Of a DNA stretch of 64,000 nucleotides, positions 42,607-51,575 are shown piece after piece. The DNA comes from an uncultured Myxococcales bacterium. Lineage in GTDB: Bacteria; Myxococcota_A; UBA9042. Position 1 is the stretch's first letter, and each line of letters opens with the position of its first letter. The position numbers and the translations under genes were made by a program. The stretch spans positions 186,001 through 250,000 of the forward strand of contig CAIMLR010000002.1 in assembly GCA_903842345.1 (NCBI GenBank). Direction: 5' to 3'. Under the pieces are notes generated by a model. The model was not told the DNA's origin and made no database searches. It saw only the letters and a list, made by a program, of their open reading frames with translations.

Positions 42607-43212
42607 ATGGCTGATCGACCTCGCGTCAGGCACAAGAAAACGCTGATAATTCAGCGACTTGTCGGCTGTTTCGCGGCGATTGCCGGACGCGCTGGCACGG
42701 TTCATGCACAACCTCAGCCCGGTACGCGGCAGCGGCAGTCGCTGCACACTGGGTGGTTGATCGTGTTGTCCACATGCCTGCTGACCAGCTGTGTCGTGCT
42801 TCCCCCGACTGCGGATCCCCCCGCTGACGTGCCACCGCTCTTGAACATCGCCCAGGTGACGCCGGTCCTGTTCACGCCCTTTGAGATCGACAAGCCGCTG
42901 GCGGGCATCGACTTCAAGATAGAGAAGCTGGCGACGCAGAGCATCGATCCAACAAGCCTGCACTATTACTGGTATTTTGACTGGGACGGCAGCAATCCGA
43001 TGCTGGACATCTTTGCGGTGTGCCAGAGCAAGCCGACCTGCACGATCTTTGTCTGCGATCACGCCTACAACAAGCGGGCCGATCACACGGTCCTGGCGGT
43101 GGTCAGCTCCGCCGCGCAACTGGATGGCGCCGTGACGCCGACGGACTTTCCGCCCAACACCGTGTACGACGCGGTCGAATGGCGGATCGACAACAAAGGC
43201 AGCTGCCCTTAG
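42607..43212 (+). CDS. Predicted lipoprotein, unknown function
   Basis: The mature part is clear: LIVLSTCLLTSCVVLPP (lipobox LTSC), then a beta-rich domain ending in FVCDHAYNKRADHTVLAVVSSA and several cysteines. The start is not. ATG 42607 gives a long N-region before the hydrophobic segment; in-frame TTG 42757 or GTG 42763 would make very short signals. The gene stands after the large pseudokinase gene on the same strand, 124 bases on. No domain is recognised. Confidence 0.55.
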   Translation: MADRPRVRHKKTLIIQRLVGCFAAIAGRAGTVHAQPQPGTRQRQSLHTGWLIVLSTCLLTSCVVLPPTADPPADVPPLLNIAQVTPVLFTPFEIDKPLAGIDFKIEKLATQSIDPTSLHYYWYFDWDGSNPMLDIFAVCQSKPTCTIFVCDHAYNKRADHTVLAVVSSAAQLDGAVTPTDFPPNTVYDAVEWRIDNKGSCP

Positions 43213-43320
43213 CGAACATGCGGCAAAACTGGATCGCTGCGCGGCGATCCGTAGGCTGCCGCCCGACGATCGCCCCTGAAGGCAAACGCAAGCGGCTGAG
43301 ATGGCCCGAGGAGAACGACG

Positions 43321-45063
43321 GTGAACCGGTCAACGATGGCAATCTGGACATGGCGACGCCTGCTGGCGAGCGTGCTCGGTTTGGCCGCGTTGGGCTGCAC
43401 CGCCGCGGATCTCCCGGCCGGCGAATGCGCCGTCGATGCCGACTGCGTCGCCGGCTTGAAGTGCTACGAGAGCCGGTTCTGCGTCGCCGCCAGCGTTGCC
43501 GACACGCCCGTCGTCATCCGCGTTTCGCCGCCTTCAGACAGCGGATTCGTCGTGGAGCAGTTCAAGGTCACGTTGACCGGCGCGAGCCAGAACGAGCCGC
43601 GCAAGTTCGTGTTGACTGAACCCGCGGTCGTCCGCGGCACCGTCACGCAGAAGGGCAACCTGCTCTCGGCATCGATCCCCGGCACGCTGCTCGTCACCGC
43701 GCCGGGCGACGTGGAAGGCCGGGAGCTGACGTTCCAGACGACCTCCTTTTCCGCGCTCAAGCGCTTTCCAGGCAGTGAGACGGCGCAGGGCTACGAACTG
43801 CGCGTCCAGAAGGGCCACGATTACGCGCTGGCGTTCTGGCCGCAGTCCGATGAGATTCCGCCGCACTATTCGACTCTGACCGCAGGCGATTCGATCGACC
43901 AGTGGAACCTCGTCCTCCCGGCGGAGTCCGAGCTGAAGACGCTGACGGGGCGCATCGTCGCGGGCGAGGACAAGCCGGTCGTCGGCCTGAGCGTGTGGCT
44001 GCGCGACGGCGATGGCCAGGCGTGGTCGACGCGCGGCAAGACGGACGCCAAGGGTCAGTACGCATTCAAGGTCGACCCGACGGCGCCGCCCGCGCGCCTT
44101 GTGTTTGCCCCTGACGCGAGCGTGCCGCCGGCGGACGCGGGCGTGATCCTGCCGTCCGGTGAAGTCGCCGCGCCGCTGGAGGTGACGACTGTAACGGGCG
44201 AACTGCCGGTGATCCACCTGGCGGAATTGCCCACTGTGACGACGACGATGCTGCACATCCGCGGTCCCGATGGCCAGCCGGTGGCGGGCGCCGCCGTGCG
44301 CTTGACGATGAAGCTGGCGGACTTGCCCGATGACGTGACGCTCGCGCGGCTGAGCGCCGACTGGGACGCCGTGACGGACGCGACGGGGACTGTGCGGTTG
44401 CTCGTGCCGCCGCTGATCGGCGATCTGACCGTGATGCCGCCGCCCAAGTCGACGGCCGCGCGGCAGCAGCAGCTCGCCACTTCGCTGAAGCCGGGCGATG
44501 TGACGATCGATCTCGTGTCGCGCATCCGCGTCACCGGCACGGTCACGGACTTTGCCTCGCGCAGCGTGGCCGACGCGGAAGTGACGCTGCGGGAAGTGGA
44601 ATCGGATGGCGAGGCGCCCGACACGGATGGCGACGAGGCGACGTTTACCGTCAAGCCTGACGCGGCGGGCAATTTTGCGGTCTGGGCCGATCCCGGCAAG
44701 TACGCCGTGTGGGTCGAGCCGCCGCCTGGTACTTCGCTCGCGCGCGTGATGGCGCGGATTGACGACGTGACCGCGGATACGGCGGCAAACCCGTGGCACC
44801 TCGTGCTGCCGCCGCCCATGGTGCTGGCGGGCGAGGTGCGCGGTCAGTCCGGCGTGGCGCTGACGGGCGTGCAAGTCGATGTGCTGGCGGTCAAAGTGCA
44901 GACGCCCAATGGCACCGGCAGTCGGCGCGGCGGCGACACGCAATTGGGAAGGAAGCCGTCTGGAACCGTGGTGCTCGACAGCCATTTGCTCGGCTCGGCG
45001 CTTTCGACCAGCGATGGCCATTTTGAGGTGCTGTTGGCGCCCGGACAGGTTGCGACGGAGTAG
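43321..45063 (+). CDS. Lipoprotein with carboxypeptidase-regulatory-like (Ig-type) domains
   Basis: A 580-residue predicted lipoprotein: signal ending AALGC, a short Cys-rich segment (CAVDADCVAGLKCYESRFC) like those in Myxococcota surface proteins, then at least three beta domains. Each carries a TGRIVAGEDKPVVGLSVWL, RVTGTVTDFASRSVADAEVTL or AGEVRGQSGVALTGVQVDV segment, the pattern of carboxypeptidase regulatory-like folds that act as adhesion or carbohydrate-binding modules. It starts at GTG 43321 with GAGGAG upstream. Function unknown. Confidence 0.72.
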   Translation: MNRSTMAIWTWRRLLASVLGLAALGCTAADLPAGECAVDADCVAGLKCYESRFCVAASVADTPVVIRVSPPSDSGFVVEQFKVTLTGASQNEPRKFVLTEPAVVRGTVTQKGNLLSASIPGTLLVTAPGDVEGRELTFQTTSFSALKRFPGSETAQGYELRVQKGHDYALAFWPQSDEIPPHYSTLTAGDSIDQWNLVLPAESELKTLTGRIVAGEDKPVVGLSVWLRDGDGQAWSTRGKTDAKGQYAFKVDPTAPPARLVFAPDASVPPADAGVILPSGEVAAPLEVTTVTGELPVIHLAELPTVTTTMLHIRGPDGQPVAGAAVRLTMKLADLPDDVTLARLSADWDAVTDATGTVRLLVPPLIGDLTVMPPPKSTAARQQQLATSLKPGDVTIDLVSRIRVTGTVTDFASRSVADAEVTLREVESDGEAPDTDGDEATFTVKPDAAGNFAVWADPGKYAVWVEPPPGTSLARVMARIDDVTADTAANPWHLVLPPPMVLAGEVRGQSGVALTGVQVDVLAVKVQTPNGTGSRRGGDTQLGRKPSGTVVLDSHLLGSALSTSDGHFEVLLAPGQVATE

Positions 45064-45187
45064 CCCTTGCCTCGCGCAATCCGTCGTCCTTTCGTAAGGA
45101 TCCCGCGCCGTCGTTGACGAGTGCGCGCGGCCATGCCAGAAAGCCGCTCGCACCCCCGTTCAAACGGTGCCGTCACCTGAGGTCCTC

Positions 45188-46150
45188 ATGCACAAAGTCG
45201 TCATCATCGGTGGAGGCCCCGCGGGTCTCACGGCCGCTATCTACACCGCCCGTGCCGATCTGAAGCCGATCGTCTTTGAAGGCGGCTTCCTGCCGTCCGG
45301 CGAATTGATGATGGCGGGCGGCCAGCTGATGATCACGACGGAAGTCGAGAATTTCCCAGGTTTTCCGGAAGGTGTCACCGGTCCCGAACTCGTCGAACGC
45401 TGCCGCACCCAGGCGCAGAAATTCGGCTCCGAACACCGCGATGAAGTCATCCAGGAAGTCGATTTTTCCGGCTTTCCGCTGCGCCTCCGCACCGATTCCG
45501 GCTGGCTTGAGACGGCGACGGTCATCATCGCGACCGGCGCCAACGCCCGCTGGCTGGGCATCCCCAGCGAGCAGACCTACCTGAACCGCGGCGTTTCCGC
45601 GTGCGCGACCTGCGACGGTGCGTTCTTCCGCGAGAAGAACGTCCTTGTCGTCGGCGGCGGCGACACCGCGATGGAGGAGGCCAACTTCCTGACGCGCTAT
45701 TGCCCGACGGTCACGATCGTCCACCGCCGCGAGAGCTTCCGCGCCAGCCGCATCATGGCCGAACGCGCGCTCAAGAACCCGAAGATCAAGGTCGAATGGA
45801 ACGCTGCGGTGGACGAAATCTACGGCGACGGCAAATTCGTCACCGGTGCGCGGCTGAAATCGACCGTCGATGGCTCCACGCGGGAAATCGCGTGCCAAGG
45901 CGTGTTCGTGGCGATCGGCCACCAGCCCAACACCGTGGTATTCAAGGATCACATCGACTTGCATGAGACCGGCTACGTCAAGCTCCACGGCTTGACCCAG
46001 ACCAGCGTCCCCGGCGTGTTCGCCGCGGGCGACGTGGCCGACAGCCGCTACCGCCAGGCGATCTCGGCGGCGGGCATGGGCTGCATGGCGGCGCTCGACG
46101 CTGAAAAGTTGATTGAGCAGTACGCCAGCGAAGGCAAAATGCCGCACTGA
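45188..46150 (+). CDS. trxB: Thioredoxin reductase TrxB
   Basis: A 320-residue flavoprotein that reduces thioredoxin with NADPH. GGGPAGLTAAIYTARADL is the FAD-binding fold, CATC (139-142) the redox-active disulfide, VVGGGDTAMEEANFLT the NADPH-binding fold with HRRESFRAS, and GVFAAGDVADSRYRQAISAAGMG the C-terminal FAD segment. The start at ATG 45188 has GAGGT upstream. It is convergent with murI, 36 bases apart. All motifs are standard. Confidence 0.94.
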   Translation: MHKVVIIGGGPAGLTAAIYTARADLKPIVFEGGFLPSGELMMAGGQLMITTEVENFPGFPEGVTGPELVERCRTQAQKFGSEHRDEVIQEVDFSGFPLRLRTDSGWLETATVIIATGANARWLGIPSEQTYLNRGVSACATCDGAFFREKNVLVVGGGDTAMEEANFLTRYCPTVTIVHRRESFRASRIMAERALKNPKIKVEWNAAVDEIYGDGKFVTGARLKSTVDGSTREIACQGVFVAIGHQPNTVVFKDHIDLHETGYVKLHGLTQTSVPGVFAAGDVADSRYRQAISAAGMGCMAALDAEKLIEQYASEGKMPH

Positions 46151-46186
46151 CTTGCGTGTCGCACGACCTGATCTTTTTGTCAGTGG

Positions 46187-47005
46187 CTACAGGTCGACGA
46201 GCTCGACGGCGGCCTTGCCGACCGGAAAGAACAGCCCGCCGACGCGCTGGAAACGTTCAACCGCATCCGTGGCGAGCAGGTCGATGTGGCCGTCGCCCGG
46301 CTGTGCTGGGCCAAGCATCTGCACCAGTTCCTGGGCGATCGCTTCCGCCGAGTCCACAAGCGCAACATCGCGGTCCAGCAAACGCCCAAGTACGCGCTTG
46401 AGCATCGGCTTGAAAACCGGATAGTGCGTGCAGCCGAGCACCAGCGTGTCGATCTTGCGCGCGCCGGCATCCGCCAACCACGGCGCGAGATAGGCCAGCA
46501 GCGTCGCTTCCGTCGCCGGATGGTCAAACCAGCCCTCTTCCGCCAGGCTGACCAGCAGCGGCGTGGCCAACGAGTGCACGCGCGCGTTGCCGTCCAGGGT
46601 CGCAATCGCGCCCGGATACGCACCCGACGCGATCGTCCGCTCCGTGCCGATGATGCCGATGTGCCCGGTCTTGCTGGCGCGCACTGCCGCCTCTGCTCCC
46701 GGCTCGATCACGCCGAGCACCGGAAACGGATACGCGGCACGCAGCGCCGGAATCGCACAGGAAGACGCGGTGTTGCATGCTACGACCAGCGCATCGACCG
46801 GCACTTCCACAAGTTTTTTGGACGCTTGGAGCGCGTACCGTTCGACCGTCGACGCGCTCTTGGTGCCGTACGGCAGCCGCGCGGTGTCGCCGAGAAAACG
46901 CAGATCAACCCACGGCAGCGCCGCGTGCACCGCGCCGAGCACCGTCAGGCCACCGACGCCAGAGTCAAAAACCGCAATCCGACGACGTTGGGGGGCGTTT
47001 GCCAT
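46187..47005 (-). CDS. murI: Glutamate racemase MurI
   Basis: A 272-residue enzyme making D-glutamate for peptidoglycan. AVFDSGVGGLTVL, VVACNTASS (first catalytic Cys) and LVLGCTHYPVF (second catalytic Cys) are intact. The start at 47005 removes a non-conserved upstream stretch. It is divergent from the DUF6178 gene and convergent with trxB. Standard length and motifs. Confidence 0.93.
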   Translation of the reverse strand: MANAPQRRRIAVFDSGVGGLTVLGAVHAALPWVDLRFLGDTARLPYGTKSASTVERYALQASKKLVEVPVDALVVACNTASSCAIPALRAAYPFPVLGVIEPGAEAAVRASKTGHIGIIGTERTIASGAYPGAIATLDGNARVHSLATPLLVSLAEEGWFDHPATEATLLAYLAPWLADAGARKIDTLVLGCTHYPVFKPMLKRVLGRLLDRDVALVDSAEAIAQELVQMLGPAQPGDGHIDLLATDAVERFQRVGGLFFPVGKAAVELVDL

Positions 47006-47121
47006 GCGCGGCAGTTTGTGCGGCCGGGGATCAACGGTCAAGTCCGCATCGGCGAGGCTCGACAAGCCCGCGTTGGCGTGCTTACTTGCCTCCGCCGCGG
47101 CGGACCGCGTTGGACGAGAAC

Positions 47122-49077
47122 ATGGCGCAACACGACGACGATCTGCCTGACGATTTCCGCGACGAGGAGAAACTTCTCGATGATGGCGAGGAAGGCCTTG
47201 ATGACGGAGAGGATTTTGACCTCGACGACGTCTGGGCGGACGGCGAAGACGACGCGGAGGAAGACGACGAGGAAGACGACGCGCTGGCCGAAGTGCGCCA
47301 CGCGGAAGAGAATCTCGAGCCGTGGGTGCCGCAAGCCGGCGAGGCGACGGATCCGTTTGCGGATCAGCCCGAGGCTCGCCAGCGCGCCTTGGCGCCGCTC
47401 CTGGATCGCGGTGGCCGCAACCTGACGTGGTCGTCGCTGCGGTTTTTGCGCGGCACGGGTGACGAGAAGCTCGATCTCATCTTGTCGCTGCCCGATCCCG
47501 CGCGCGCCGTGCAGGCGATGGCGCCGGAAGAGTTTGTCCTGCTGATCAAGGAAATTGGCCTGACCGACGCGGGTGACCTGCTGGCGCTGGCCTCGCCGCG
47601 GCAACTGCAGACGACCCTCGATCTGGATGCATGGCTGGCGGGCGAGCTGGACACGATGGCGGTTTCCGAATGGCTGATGACGGCCGAGGACGCCGGCAAG
47701 GACGTTGTCGATCGCTTCACCGCGGCGCAGGACGATGGCCTGCTGAGCTTCTACTTGAGCCAGTCGCTCAACGTCGTGATCCTGACGGAAGACGACATGG
47801 AGGGCGACTATCCGGACGACGCGGAGGTGTTCACTTCGCCGGACGGCGCGTTCCAGCTTGTCGCCAACGCCGACGATCCGAACTTGACGGCCGTGCGGCA
47901 GGTGCTCGCGTCCGTGTGGCGGCAATCGGCGGCGCGCGGGCGGGCGTTGCTGTTGGCGACGCGCTGGGAGTTGCCGGCGCAGCTGGAAGAGGACGTGTTG
48001 CAGTTGCGCAACGCGCGGCTGGAGGAGATTGGCTTTCTGGATCGCGAGGAGGCGCTGCAGCTTTACGGCTACCGCGACGCCCACGCGTGGAAGGCGGCGC
48101 TGCATGCCCGGTATCGCGGCACCGCGGCGGCTGAGCCGGAGACGCTGCAGCCTTACCTGCCGGAGGATGTGCCGGTGCGGCTGGGTCTGGCGCTGCGCGA
48201 AGTGCGGGACACCGGCTTCCTGGGCCGCGTCATGGCGCACTTGCCGGAAGCTGAAGTGGTGCGGATGCGCCTTGGGCTGGTCCGGCTGGGCTACGCCGTT
48301 CAGTCCGCGCGTGCGGAGCGGCCGTCGGCGGTGGATGAGCTGAGTCGCTGGAGCCGGCATGCCCTGATGACCGCGTCGCTGGCGCTGGAGTTCCTCAGCG
48401 ACGCCGACGTGACGTACGCCGGCCTCCTGTTGACCGTCGCGTCGCTCAAGGACCTGTTCACCGCGGGCCACAGCTTGGTGCTCGTCGAGGCGCAGCGCGC
48501 CCGCAAGCTCCGGCAGCAACTGGGCGGCAGCACGGGAATCGATCGGCTGGAGCCGGCCGATGCGCAGTTGGTCCGCGGCCTGACGCTGGCTTTCCCGCAG
48601 TATGGCCGCGACAACATCAGCGAGCCGGTGGCGACGCTGGACGAGCTGGCGGTGATCCGGCACCAACTCGCGGCCGTGGTTGCGGTTGTGCGGATGGCCC
48701 AGACGCTCTCGGGCGGCGATCTGCCGTCGACCGCGCCCGTGCCGCTGCGCGCGCTTGTGGGCACGGCGATCGCATGGCAGCTCGTGACGGGCGTCCCGCA
48801 ATTGGCGCCGCTGGACCGCGCGACGTTCCAGGCCTTCTTGCAGCGCGGTTTTGACGGCCCGCGCGGGAATAGGGTTGTGCGCAACGACCTGCGCCAGGCG
48901 TTGATTCGCGCGCTGTTGACCCGGCCGGATCTGGGCGACGACGACGTTGTCGCGCTGACGGCCTTCCTGGAGACGACGCTCGATCGGCTCGCCGACGAGC
49001 TGGGCGGTCTGGATCCGGAGAGCCCGATCGATCTGCGCTACGTCGGCGAAGGTCTGCGCGTCGCGACGCCGGATTGA
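47122..49077 (+). CDS. DUF6178 protein with acidic N-terminus
   Basis: A 651-residue protein I match to DUF6178 by its repeated helical phrases: LDLILSLPDPARAVQAMAPEEFVLLIKEIG, LLALASPRQLQTTLDLDAW, then FLGRVMAHLPEAEVVRMRLGLVRLGYA. The first 60 residues are almost all Asp/Glu. No enzymatic motif or membrane helix is evident; it is likely cytoplasmic and helical. It is divergent from murI and 55 bases before the XerC-like gene on the same strand. Function unknown. Confidence 0.7.
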   Translation: MAQHDDDLPDDFRDEEKLLDDGEEGLDDGEDFDLDDVWADGEDDAEEDDEEDDALAEVRHAEENLEPWVPQAGEATDPFADQPEARQRALAPLLDRGGRNLTWSSLRFLRGTGDEKLDLILSLPDPARAVQAMAPEEFVLLIKEIGLTDAGDLLALASPRQLQTTLDLDAWLAGELDTMAVSEWLMTAEDAGKDVVDRFTAAQDDGLLSFYLSQSLNVVILTEDDMEGDYPDDAEVFTSPDGAFQLVANADDPNLTAVRQVLASVWRQSAARGRALLLATRWELPAQLEEDVLQLRNARLEEIGFLDREEALQLYGYRDAHAWKAALHARYRGTAAAEPETLQPYLPEDVPVRLGLALREVRDTGFLGRVMAHLPEAEVVRMRLGLVRLGYAVQSARAERPSAVDELSRWSRHALMTASLALEFLSDADVTYAGLLLTVASLKDLFTAGHSLVLVEAQRARKLRQQLGGSTGIDRLEPADAQLVRGLTLAFPQYGRDNISEPVATLDELAVIRHQLAAVVAVVRMAQTLSGGDLPSTAPVPLRALVGTAIAWQLVTGVPQLAPLDRATFQAFLQRGFDGPRGNRVVRNDLRQALIRALLTRPDLGDDDVVALTAFLETTLDRLADELGGLDPESPIDLRYVGEGLRVATPD

Positions 49078-49132
49078 CCGCCAAAGTAGACCAATAACTC
49101 GACAGCGGAGCGCGCCGCGGCACACTTTGGCC

Positions 49133-50089
49133 ATGGACGCAGACATCCACGCCTTTCTCCGCTACATCCAGACTGAACGCCGCCTCTCCGCCCATTCCCA
49201 GCGCGCCTACACGCTGGACCTCGAGCACTACTACGACTGGTGCACGGCGGCGGACACGTCCACGCGGATGGCCACGCGCGAGCACGTGCGCGAGTACGTG
49301 ATGGACCTGCACGAGAAGCTGGCGCCGGCGTCCGTGGCGCGGCGGCTGTCGGCGCTCAAGAGCTTTTACCGCTTCCTCATCAGCTGCAATCGCCTGGATG
49401 CCAGCCCGGCCGACGGCCTGCATGGACCCAAGCAGGCCAAGCTGCTGCCCAAGATGCTCAGCGTGGACGAGATGATCGCGCTGCTGTCCCCGCCGCTGAC
49501 CGGTCAGGAGGGCGATCCGCTGCTGCAGCTGCGCGACCTCGCGATCCTGGAGATGCTCTACGGCGCGGGCCTGCGGGTTTCTGAACTGACCGGCTTGGAA
49601 GTCGTGCACGTCCAGCTGCCCGATCGGCTGGTGCGCGTCCGCGGCAAGGGCAAGAAGACGCGCATCGTGCCGTTTGGCACCAAGGCGCAGGACGCGATGA
49701 AGCGCTATCTCCCGGCGCGGCAGGCGCTGCTGGAACGCTGCCCGCTCGGGCTGCGCGCGGATGCGGAGAAGGCGCTGTTCCTCAACTGGCGCGGGAGTCG
49801 GCTGACGGCGCGGAGCGTCGCGCGGATGCTGGAGAAGCGCTGCCTGCAGGCAGGGCTGCACAAGACGACGCATCCCCACGCGCTCCGCCACTCGTTCGCC
49901 ACGCACTTGCTGGACGCGGGCGGCGACATCCGCGAGATTCAGGAGCTGCTGGGTCACGCGCGCCTGTCGACGACCCAGCGCTACACGCACGCGTCCATGG
50001 CCCACCTGATGCGCACGTACGATCGCGCGCATCCGCGGGCCAATCTCGATCACGCGCCGCAGACTGAGGCGGTGGAGGCCCTGCCATGA
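49133..50089 (+). CDS. Tyrosine recombinase XerC/XerD-type
   Basis: A 318-residue site-specific recombinase. The N-terminal core-binding domain is FLRYIQTERRLSAHSQRAYTLDLEHYYDW. Catalytic residues are present: Arg in GAGLRVSELTGL, Lys in RGKGKKTRIVPF, the HALRHSFATH block (His and Arg), the second His in LLGHARLST, and the tyrosine in TTQRYTH. It likely resolves chromosome dimers at dif. XerC versus XerD cannot be told from this gene alone. An upstream TTG (49127) is less likely. Its stop overlaps the next gene (ATGA). Confidence 0.88.
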   Translation: MDADIHAFLRYIQTERRLSAHSQRAYTLDLEHYYDWCTAADTSTRMATREHVREYVMDLHEKLAPASVARRLSALKSFYRFLISCNRLDASPADGLHGPKQAKLLPKMLSVDEMIALLSPPLTGQEGDPLLQLRDLAILEMLYGAGLRVSELTGLEVVHVQLPDRLVRVRGKGKKTRIVPFGTKAQDAMKRYLPARQALLERCPLGLRADAEKALFLNWRGSRLTARSVARMLEKRCLQAGLHKTTHPHALRHSFATHLLDAGGDIREIQELLGHARLSTTQRYTHASMAHLMRTYDRAHPRANLDHAPQTEAVEALP

Positions 50090-51399
50090 AGCGTGTCCTC
50101 GCGTGCGCCTTTGCCCTCTGCTTTGCCGCGCCGGCCTGGGCTGCGACGGCTGCCAGCGAAGTCGGTGGCGGTTTTGATCTCGGCCTCGGCGTCATCGACA
50201 GCGATTTCTACGCGCTGGCCGACGCGTCCGTCTTCTACCGGTCTGAGAGCCTCCAGCTCGGCGGGCATCTGCCCCTGCGCCTGATGCTCACGGGCGACGA
50301 CGGCGTGCGGATCCGCCGGCAAGACTGGGACGAGATCTCGGACGTCACGCGCCTCCTGCGCTATCTGGATTGGCATCCGAGCGACGAGGTTCACCTGCGC
50401 ATCGGCGAGCCGACCGGGGTCACGCTGGGCCACGGCGCGATCGTTGACCACTTCTACAATGCGACGGATTTGGACCACTACAAGACGTCCATGCGCTTCA
50501 GTTGGCAGGATCCGCGGTTTGGCCTGGAGGTCTTCAGCAACGACATGGTGCGCTGGGAAATCCTGGCCGCGCGCGCCAGCTTCAAGCCGCTGGGCGGGAC
50601 GACGTCCTGGGTGCGCGATCTGCAGGTGGCGTTGACGCTGGCTGTGGATCGCGCCGCGCCGACGGGATCTTCGGGTGGCTTGGACGAGACGAACCAGCCC
50701 ATCGTGCTGCGGTCGCCGATTTCACTCTATGGCGTGGATGCCGACATTCCGCTGTGGCGCGGTGCGCAACGCCAGGTGCTGCTGTACACAGACGTCGTGG
50801 GCATGCACCACAGCCCGGCGTTTGCCGAGGCCATGGGGCAAAATACCGGCGGCTGGCACTTGGGCGTCCGCGTCCAACTGCCGGCGATCGCGCCGAACAC
50901 CGATCTGACTGTCCGACTGGAGGGCGTCTACATGGGGCACGGCTACGTGCCGGGCTATTTTGACAACCTGTACGAAGTCGAGCGTTTTGAGGCGCAAGCG
51001 GCGCAAAACACCGACCAGCGCACCAAGGTGGCGTGGGCGGCGCAGAACAACGCGCCGTTTGGCTTGCGGGGGCAACTCGATCTGGTCGCGGAAAGAGGTC
51101 TGCGCCTGACCGTGCTGGCGGCGCTGCTGGGCGACGATGGCCTGAGCACGCAGCTGTGGCTCGCGACGCCGGAGTACGCCGGCATGACCCTGCGCGGGCA
51201 TTGGGGGCAGCAGCACCTGCAGTCGACAGCCGACATGCGCGCCATCGCCCGGACCGCCGCGCTCGCGGAGTTGCGGTACCGCATCGGCGCGGCGCTTTCC
51301 GTCGTCATGCAAGCCGGCACACGCTGGGAGGCCAAGGACGACGGCTACGCCGCCCGCCGCGAATTCATCGGCGCCGCCCGCCTCGAGTGGAAGCTGTGA
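50086..51399 (+). CDS. Predicted outer-membrane beta-barrel protein
   Basis: A 437-residue exported protein with a clear signal peptide (MKRVLACAFALCFAAPAWA). The body alternates short hydrophobic and charged strands (LQLGGHLPLRLMLTG, LRIGEPTGVTLGHG, GWHLGVRVQLPAI) and ends in an aromatic-poor but hydrophobic strand (ARLEWKL), typical of beta barrels. I do not recognise its family. It is translationally coupled to the Xer-type recombinase gene by ATGA, an odd pairing. A 176-base gap follows with no clear gene. Confidence 0.65.
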   Translation: MKRVLACAFALCFAAPAWAATAASEVGGGFDLGLGVIDSDFYALADASVFYRSESLQLGGHLPLRLMLTGDDGVRIRRQDWDEISDVTRLLRYLDWHPSDEVHLRIGEPTGVTLGHGAIVDHFYNATDLDHYKTSMRFSWQDPRFGLEVFSNDMVRWEILAARASFKPLGGTTSWVRDLQVALTLAVDRAAPTGSSGGLDETNQPIVLRSPISLYGVDADIPLWRGAQRQVLLYTDVVGMHHSPAFAEAMGQNTGGWHLGVRVQLPAIAPNTDLTVRLEGVYMGHGYVPGYFDNLYEVERFEAQAAQNTDQRTKVAWAAQNNAPFGLRGQLDLVAERGLRLTVLAALLGDDGLSTQLWLATPEYAGMTLRGHWGQQHLQSTADMRAIARTAALAELRYRIGAALSVVMQAGTRWEAKDDGYAARREFIGAARLEWKL

Positions 51400-51575
51400 A
51401 TCAAGTCGCGCGCGGGTGCGTTGTGCGATCAGGTGCATCGCTGTTTGACGCAGTGCGTTAGAACAGGCAGGCTCAGGAATTCGCCTGCGGACTTGATCGT
51501 CTGCGGCCGATCGCGGATGCTTCCGCGCCCGGGCACGGGCAATCCCGGGTAAACACAGGTTCTGGAGGTCTGGAA

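Noticed and set aside
51400-51575. ATCAAGTC near 51400 and GACTTGAT near 51490 as a long hairpin.
   Set aside because: Only 8 pairs with a loop of about 80 bases; likely chance.
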